NCBI GenBank assembly: GCA_018694455.1
Contig: JABHNP010000084.1
Span: 1 to 18,962, forward strand
Direction of reading: 5' to 3'
Origin: Planctomycetaceae bacterium
GTDB lineage: Bacteria > Planctomycetota > Planctomycetia > Pirellulales > UBA1268
DNA length: 18,962 nt
Below the pieces are notes generated by a model. It made no database searches. It had not been told where the DNA came from and was given only the letters and a program-made list of their open reading frames with translations. A program made the position numbers and the translations under genes. Below, in pieces: positions 15,132 to 18,962 of the stretch (positions are counted from its first letter, which is position 1; each line of letters begins with the position of its first letter).

Positions 15132-16472
15132 TTGAAACGGATAATGATACCGCTGGGTCAAATGATTGTGCGCTCAACATACACACACTTCGCAAACCTC
15201 TGCCTTCTTACATTTCTTTTTCACATGGGGGCAGAAACTTCTTTCGGGCAAAATCGAATTGCTCGTATTTCAATCACATCAAACGACAGCATTGTTGTAC
15301 AGCAGAAACCAGTGACGCTGACAGCCTCTATCGAAAATAGAAAAAATGAGCCTCTTACTGGGACACTTACATGGAACGTCCGGTCACTTTTTTTCAAATC
15401 ACCTTGGCCAACTGAAGAACGCATCTCTCTAGAGAGTCGTCAAAGCATTTCTTGCAAGCACACACTCTCAATGCCCTGCCCTGGGTTCGCAGACATCGAG
15501 TGTCAGTTCCAGATATCCGAAAGTGACATTCCTATAAAGGCAACCTATCGCATTGGATCAGACCTAGAAAACATTACGAGCCCTCTCACAGCAGAAAAGG
15601 ATTTCTTTATTTTCTGGGAAAAATCACTGAATCAGCTTGCGGAAGTGGCACCTGCGTTCCAGATGGCACATCGGCCAAACAAAACTCGAACAGACATACA
15701 AATTTATGAGGTTTCTATGAAAAGTTTCGGAGGAGTGTGTGTTCGAGGATGGCTTCAGGTGCCAAATAAGACCGGAGTCTTTCCCGCTATTCTTCGAGTG
15801 CCCGGTTATGGACAAAACATGAAGCCTGTTGGTGCTCAAGAAGACCTGATTGTATTTTCTTTCAATCCTCGTGGACATGGTAACAGTCAAGATGATGTTT
15901 CTGGCAAACCTCAAGACTATTGGGTGCGGGGGCTTGATGACCGAGACACATACTTTTACCGCGGTGCCTACCTTGATTGCATTCGTGCCGTTGATTTCCT
16001 CTGTTCTCTCGATATCGTTGACCAAGAACAACTTGCAGTATGGGGAGCAAGCCAAGGGGGGGGCTTTGCATTCGCAACAGCGGCACTCGATAACCGAGTC
16101 GATCTCTGCGTTGCAGACATACCATTCCTCTGCAATTGGACAAACTACTTTAAACTCACACAGTGGGACGAAATGGATGAATGGCTAAACGGAAAACAAC
16201 ATCGCTCATGGTCACATACTTTGAAAATAATGAGCTACTTTGACACGATGAACCTGTGCCAACGAATTACGTGTCCGACTATTATGAGCATTGGGCTACA
16301 AGATCGGATTTGTCCCCCAACAACAAGCTTTTCAGCTTTTAACAGAATTAGTGGCCCCAAGACCCATACAGTCTATCCGGCACGTGGGCACGGCCTCGGC
16401 AGAGACCATCGGCTGCGTACGTGGGAAAAAATCAAAGAGCTATTTTCACTAACAGAAACGGAAAAAAATTAG
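15132..16472 (+). CDS. Exported CE7-type acetyl xylan esterase (AXE1 family) with N-terminal beta domain
   Basis: This 446-residue alpha/beta hydrolase has the AXE1 motifs. They include VRGWLQVPNKTGVFPAILRV, PGYGQ, FNPRGHGNS, the nucleophile elbow WGASQGGG (Ser307), VADIPFLCNW, GLQDRICPP (Asp391) and ARGHGLG (His420). CE7 enzymes remove acetyl groups from xylo-oligosaccharides and similar sugars. Residues about 41-150 form an extra beta-rich, Ig-like domain, as in some secreted Bacteroides CE7 proteins. A signal sequence with the hydrophobic core LCLLTFLFHMG indicates export, whereas many Firmicutes CE7 enzymes are cytosolic. The start is uncertain: TTG 15132 has GAGG 7 bases upstream, while ATG 15162 gives a more usual signal peptide and a 436-residue protein. 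It is divergent from the third sulfatase. Confidence 0.88.
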   Translation: MKRIMIPLGQMIVRSTYTHFANLCLLTFLFHMGAETSFGQNRIARISITSNDSIVVQQKPVTLTASIENRKNEPLTGTLTWNVRSLFFKSPWPTEERISLESRQSISCKHTLSMPCPGFADIECQFQISESDIPIKATYRIGSDLENITSPLTAEKDFFIFWEKSLNQLAEVAPAFQMAHRPNKTRTDIQIYEVSMKSFGGVCVRGWLQVPNKTGVFPAILRVPGYGQNMKPVGAQEDLIVFSFNPRGHGNSQDDVSGKPQDYWVRGLDDRDTYFYRGAYLDCIRAVDFLCSLDIVDQEQLAVWGASQGGGFAFATAALDNRVDLCVADIPFLCNWTNYFKLTQWDEMDEWLNGKQHRSWSHTLKIMSYFDTMNLCQRITCPTIMSIGLQDRICPPTTSFSAFNRISGPKTHTVYPARGHGLGRDHRLRTWEKIKELFSLTETEKN

Positions 16473-16486
16473 GCTGTTTGTTTTCG

Positions 16487-16500
16487 TTATACTAGATTTT
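16487..16500 (+). promoter_or_regulatory. Shared 14-bp element TTATACTAGATTTT, copy 2 (possible -10 region)
   Basis: This is an exact repeat of the element at 9263-9276. Both copies continue for four more bases with one difference (TATT against CATT). Here it stands 88 bases before the carbonic anhydrase start. TATACT (16488-16493) resembles a -10 box; no clear -35 box is present. Confidence 0.4.
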
Positions 16501-16588
16501 CATTGTGGGAACAAAGTTTATAAACCTTAAACCTGCAACAACAAATCGTTTGTATTATGTCACCTTAGCTTTCAACGGAACTGCTACC

Positions 16589-17302
16589 ATGACCCGCTTT
16601 ATTTTGACCTTAATCGTGTGCACTTCGGCGTTCCTTCTAACCCTTGATAAAACCAGAGCCACTGAGCCCGCACCCAATGTCCTTACGCAAGAACAACAAG
16701 CTCAGCTTACGCCTCAGAACATCTTGGATGAACTTATGGCGGGCAACAGTCGATTTGTATCAAACAACCTGACAGAACGAAACCACTCGAAGCAAGTTCG
16801 AGAAGCGTATGCTGGACAATTCCCTAAGGCTGTAATCCTGTCGTGCCTCGACAGTCGAATTCCTGTTGAAGATGTTTTCGATCGTGGCGTTGGGGATATT
16901 TTTGTAGCTCGTGTTGCGGGCAACTTTATCAATGAAGACATTCTCGGCAGCATGGAGTTTGCGTGTCACGTAGCAGGCGCAAAACTTATTATTGTACTGG
17001 GCCACACTCACTGCGGTGCTGTCCAAGCAGCTATTGATAACGTTCAGCTAGGAAATATCACACCGATGCTGGCCAAGATTCGCCCTGCTCTTAAAACGGC
17101 ACAACCTTTTAGCGGGAACAAGACAAGCGCGAACCCTGAGTATGTTGCACACATTTGTTGTGAAAACATTCGCATGGCGGTGAGGATGATCCGAAAAGAA
17201 AGTGAGATCCTAAAAGCACTCGAAAACAAAGGCTCAGTAGAGATTGTTGGTGCCTACTATGACCTCAACTCGGGAACCGTCTCAATTGTCGAAGAAAAAT
17301 AG
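16589..17302 (+). CDS. Exported beta-class carbonic anhydrase
   Basis: This 237-residue protein carries the beta-carbonic anhydrase zinc site CLDSR (Cys86, Asp88, Arg90) and GHTHCGAV (His139 and Cys142). Other family segments are the flanking GDIFVARVAGN and SMEFACHVAGAKLIIVLGH. It should interconvert carbon dioxide and bicarbonate. A signal peptide (MTRFILTLIVCTSAFLLTLD, cut near ATEPA) places it outside the cytoplasm, which is less common for the beta class but known in other bacteria. ATG 16589 is chosen because it starts the signal peptide; a GTG further upstream at 16505 would add 28 residues of no evident use. It lies between the esterase gene on the same strand, 116 bases away, and the convergent GH10-like gene. 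Its role there may be local pH or bicarbonate supply, which is inference. Confidence 0.92.
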   Translation: MTRFILTLIVCTSAFLLTLDKTRATEPAPNVLTQEQQAQLTPQNILDELMAGNSRFVSNNLTERNHSKQVREAYAGQFPKAVILSCLDSRIPVEDVFDRGVGDIFVARVAGNFINEDILGSMEFACHVAGAKLIIVLGHTHCGAVQAAIDNVQLGNITPMLAKIRPALKTAQPFSGNKTSANPEYVAHICCENIRMAVRMIRKESEILKALENKGSVEIVGAYYDLNSGTVSIVEEK

Positions 17303-17358
17303 GACTAGAACTGATGCCTTCCATGGCCCGCATCCTATCCTTTCGGCGTTGTATATCA

Positions 17359-18720
17359 TCAGTCAGTCGTTGCATATGCGGTACCATCAATTTCATCGAT
17401 CACTATTTCAATATGCGATGCTTGCCGTCCGGCATTAAATTGCGCAATGAACACTCGCCCCGAGTCAGACTTTACTGACAGTTTATACCGACCGTGGAAA
17501 CCATCAAAAACGCATGCTCCATCCTGATCCGTTTTACCAGCTACGCGCGTGCTTAATTTATGATTCAAAAGACTATTTAGTGCATCGTATTGCTCGGTTG
17601 GCTTTCCGTTCTCACTAAACAGGCGATTGCCTGTGAATTTATCGTAATTCGCCCAAAGGTTAAGAACTCGCACCGACGGGTGACTAAAAGCCGTTGCAGC
17701 TACCTGGACGAAGTACTCAGCAAGAGTGGCATCATCCCAGTCACCCGTACGATAGATGCCTTCTATTTCTCCTTTGATAATCCCAAATTCTGTAATGTGA
17801 ATCTTTACGTCACTGTCTTTGTACTGCTCGAATGTATCGAACATTTCTTTAGGGCTTGCCCACAAGTGACGTGGTTTATGCGCGTGCATCGAGACGAAGT
17901 TAATTCCGGGGTAACGCGACGTTACCTCCTCAACGCTGGGCAAACGGTTTTCTTTGTTGAACGACCAACAGTCGCACACACCGAGTTCAACTTCTGGAAA
18001 CTCTTTTCGAAGTGTTTTGAATAGTTCGGTCTGATCACAGAAAACTTTCGCTCTCTGGATGTGAGTATGCCAGTCTTCATTAAAAACCTGAAAGAAGTTC
18101 ACCTCGTCCTGATACCGATTGAGAACAGCCCTGCAGTTCGCTAGTTGGCTCGCTGCCTTCTCAGCATCTGTCTGCAAAGAGGTGAACCATTCTGGATGGT
18201 ATCCCGAAAGAAAATGCCACTCGATACCGATTTCATTGGCATCACAATATTCAGCCATGGAATCAATTTTCGAGAAGTCATACACCCCTAGATCGGGCGC
18301 GTAGTTTTTCCATTTCGTAAGATTCTCCGGACAAGTAAAGTGAAAAAGACTGTTCAGAAGGTGTCGGTTTCTCGAATTTTTTTCTGTTGCCAGATTGCAG
18401 TGGCCGAAAAGAAACTCAAGCTTCTGCAATTCAGCAGAAACTCGGCATGTTTGTAACGGAGTACCAGCACTCGAAACAATCTTTAAATGTATTTCATCCT
18501 TACGTTCTCTTTCCATACTTGGGATGACGACCTCGCTGATGAACTCATCGTCATTATTAAAAAAAGCTGTAACTGCCGGGTGCAGTGGGAGATCTTTCTG
18601 CAATGCCAAAAGTCTATTTTCCCCCCGGGCAGGCCAGCTAAGCAACGGAAACAGAGCGAACAGGATGACACACCTAGCACCGAATACATAAAAACATTGA
18701 CTCATCCGAAACATAATCAT
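17359..18720 (-). CDS. Exported GH10-like glycoside hydrolase (endo-xylanase-like)
   Basis: This 453-residue protein begins with a signal sequence (hydrophobic core CVILFALFPLLSW). A short beta region (about 60-105) ends in FLFGHCNL, an entry motif of GH10 proteins. The barrel then shows FHFTCPENLTKWKNY, YDFSKIDSMAEYCDANEIGI, EWHFLSGYHPEWF (for the usual HTLVWH..PDW), the acid/base FQVFNED (Glu215), a MHAHKP strand and the nucleophile HITEFGI (Glu311), followed by LNLWANYD. Residues about 395-453 (GKTDQDGACVFDGFHGRYKL) resemble a small carbohydrate-binding or regulatory beta domain. GH10 enzymes cleave beta-1,4-xylan; this is a divergent member, so the substrate may differ. The start is the first of three close ATGs, with AAGG 6 bases upstream. 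It is convergent with the carbonic anhydrase gene, 56 bases apart. Confidence 0.87.
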   Translation of the reverse strand: MIMFRMSQCFYVFGARCVILFALFPLLSWPARGENRLLALQKDLPLHPAVTAFFNNDDEFISEVVIPSMERERKDEIHLKIVSSAGTPLQTCRVSAELQKLEFLFGHCNLATEKNSRNRHLLNSLFHFTCPENLTKWKNYAPDLGVYDFSKIDSMAEYCDANEIGIEWHFLSGYHPEWFTSLQTDAEKAASQLANCRAVLNRYQDEVNFFQVFNEDWHTHIQRAKVFCDQTELFKTLRKEFPEVELGVCDCWSFNKENRLPSVEEVTSRYPGINFVSMHAHKPRHLWASPKEMFDTFEQYKDSDVKIHITEFGIIKGEIEGIYRTGDWDDATLAEYFVQVAATAFSHPSVRVLNLWANYDKFTGNRLFSENGKPTEQYDALNSLLNHKLSTRVAGKTDQDGACVFDGFHGRYKLSVKSDSGRVFIAQFNAGRQASHIEIVIDEIDGTAYATTD

Positions 18721-18962
18721 GAAAAGCCTTTTTCAGAAAAATTTTAACAAAGCCAGAGACCCATGATTTCAAAAAACAGCAAGGGCATCAGGACGCAAAA
18801 TTTCAATGTTCAAAAGAGGAGTAATTTCTTGACATTTTTTTAAAATGAATGTAATCACAGCACACACCGGGATGGAACACTTCGTGTGGTTTGCATTATT
18901 ACCGAACGGAAAGCTTTCCAATAAGAAATGACGTTGTATCCGCATTAAGAATATCTGGTGCA
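18721..18962. promoter_or_regulatory. Upstream region of the GH10-like gene with a perfect palindrome at 18908-18919
   Basis: These 242 bases up to the window edge hold no convincing gene. GGAAAGCTTTCC (18908-18919) is a perfect 12-bp palindrome about 190 bases before the GH10-like start. Rightward, TTGACA (18829-18834) is followed after 15 bases by TGTAAT (18850-18855), a possible promoter with short spacing for a gene beyond the window. A palindrome of this size resembles operators of sugar-responsive repressors, but no regulator gene is visible. Confidence 0.35.

Overview
The window reads as a chromosomal segment of a planctomycete, most likely of the Pirellulaceae/Pirellulales type, with moderate GC. 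The main reasons are: a large FecR-like transmembrane protein with the N-terminal module seen repeatedly in planctomycetes; a membrane-anchored HEAT-repeat protein of a planctomycete type; three exported formylglycine sulfatases close together; an exported NIPSNAP protein; and a loose gene arrangement with frequent strand switches. No tRNA, rRNA, CRISPR array, insertion sequence, integrase or plasmid gene was seen. Family assignments come from motifs read by eye, not from database searches.

Left part (1-8262), housekeeping and regulatory genes. It holds the 3'-truncated start of a ribosome hibernation factor (minus strand, GTG start, not in a simple ATG-to-stop frame), a doubtful 66-codon frame, a 763-residue FecR-like anchored protein with a helical C-terminus, a TPR protein, and a shikimate-dehydrogenase-fold protein that has lost its key catalytic and cofactor-loop residues. 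These are followed by a HEAT-repeat membrane protein, a lipoate/octanoyl-transfer ligase-family protein, and a two-gene unit of an 89-residue unknown plus a family-2-type glycosyltransferase lacking the DXD motif.

Middle (8263-9387). A gene-poor stretch with small stem-loops, then a histidine-rich exported protein of unknown function, divergent from the first sulfatase.

Right part (9388-18720), an exported polysaccharide and sulfate-ester block. It contains a sulfatase, a tandem-domain NIPSNAP protein, two sulfatases in tandem on the minus strand, a CE7 acetyl-xylan-esterase-like protein divergent from them, an exported beta-carbonic anhydrase and a GH10-like xylanase. Nearly every product has an N-terminal signal sequence. 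The combination of GH10, CE7 and three sulfatases suggests breakdown of an acetylated and sulfated xylose-containing polysaccharide, such as those of marine algae. This substrate is an inference from gene content.

The most interesting leads are the non-catalytic AroE-fold protein, the possible sulfated-xylan locus with an exported carbonic anhydrase inside it, the DXD-less glycosyltransferase paired with a small unknown gene, and a 14-bp promoter-like element shared by the first sulfatase and the carbonic anhydrase.
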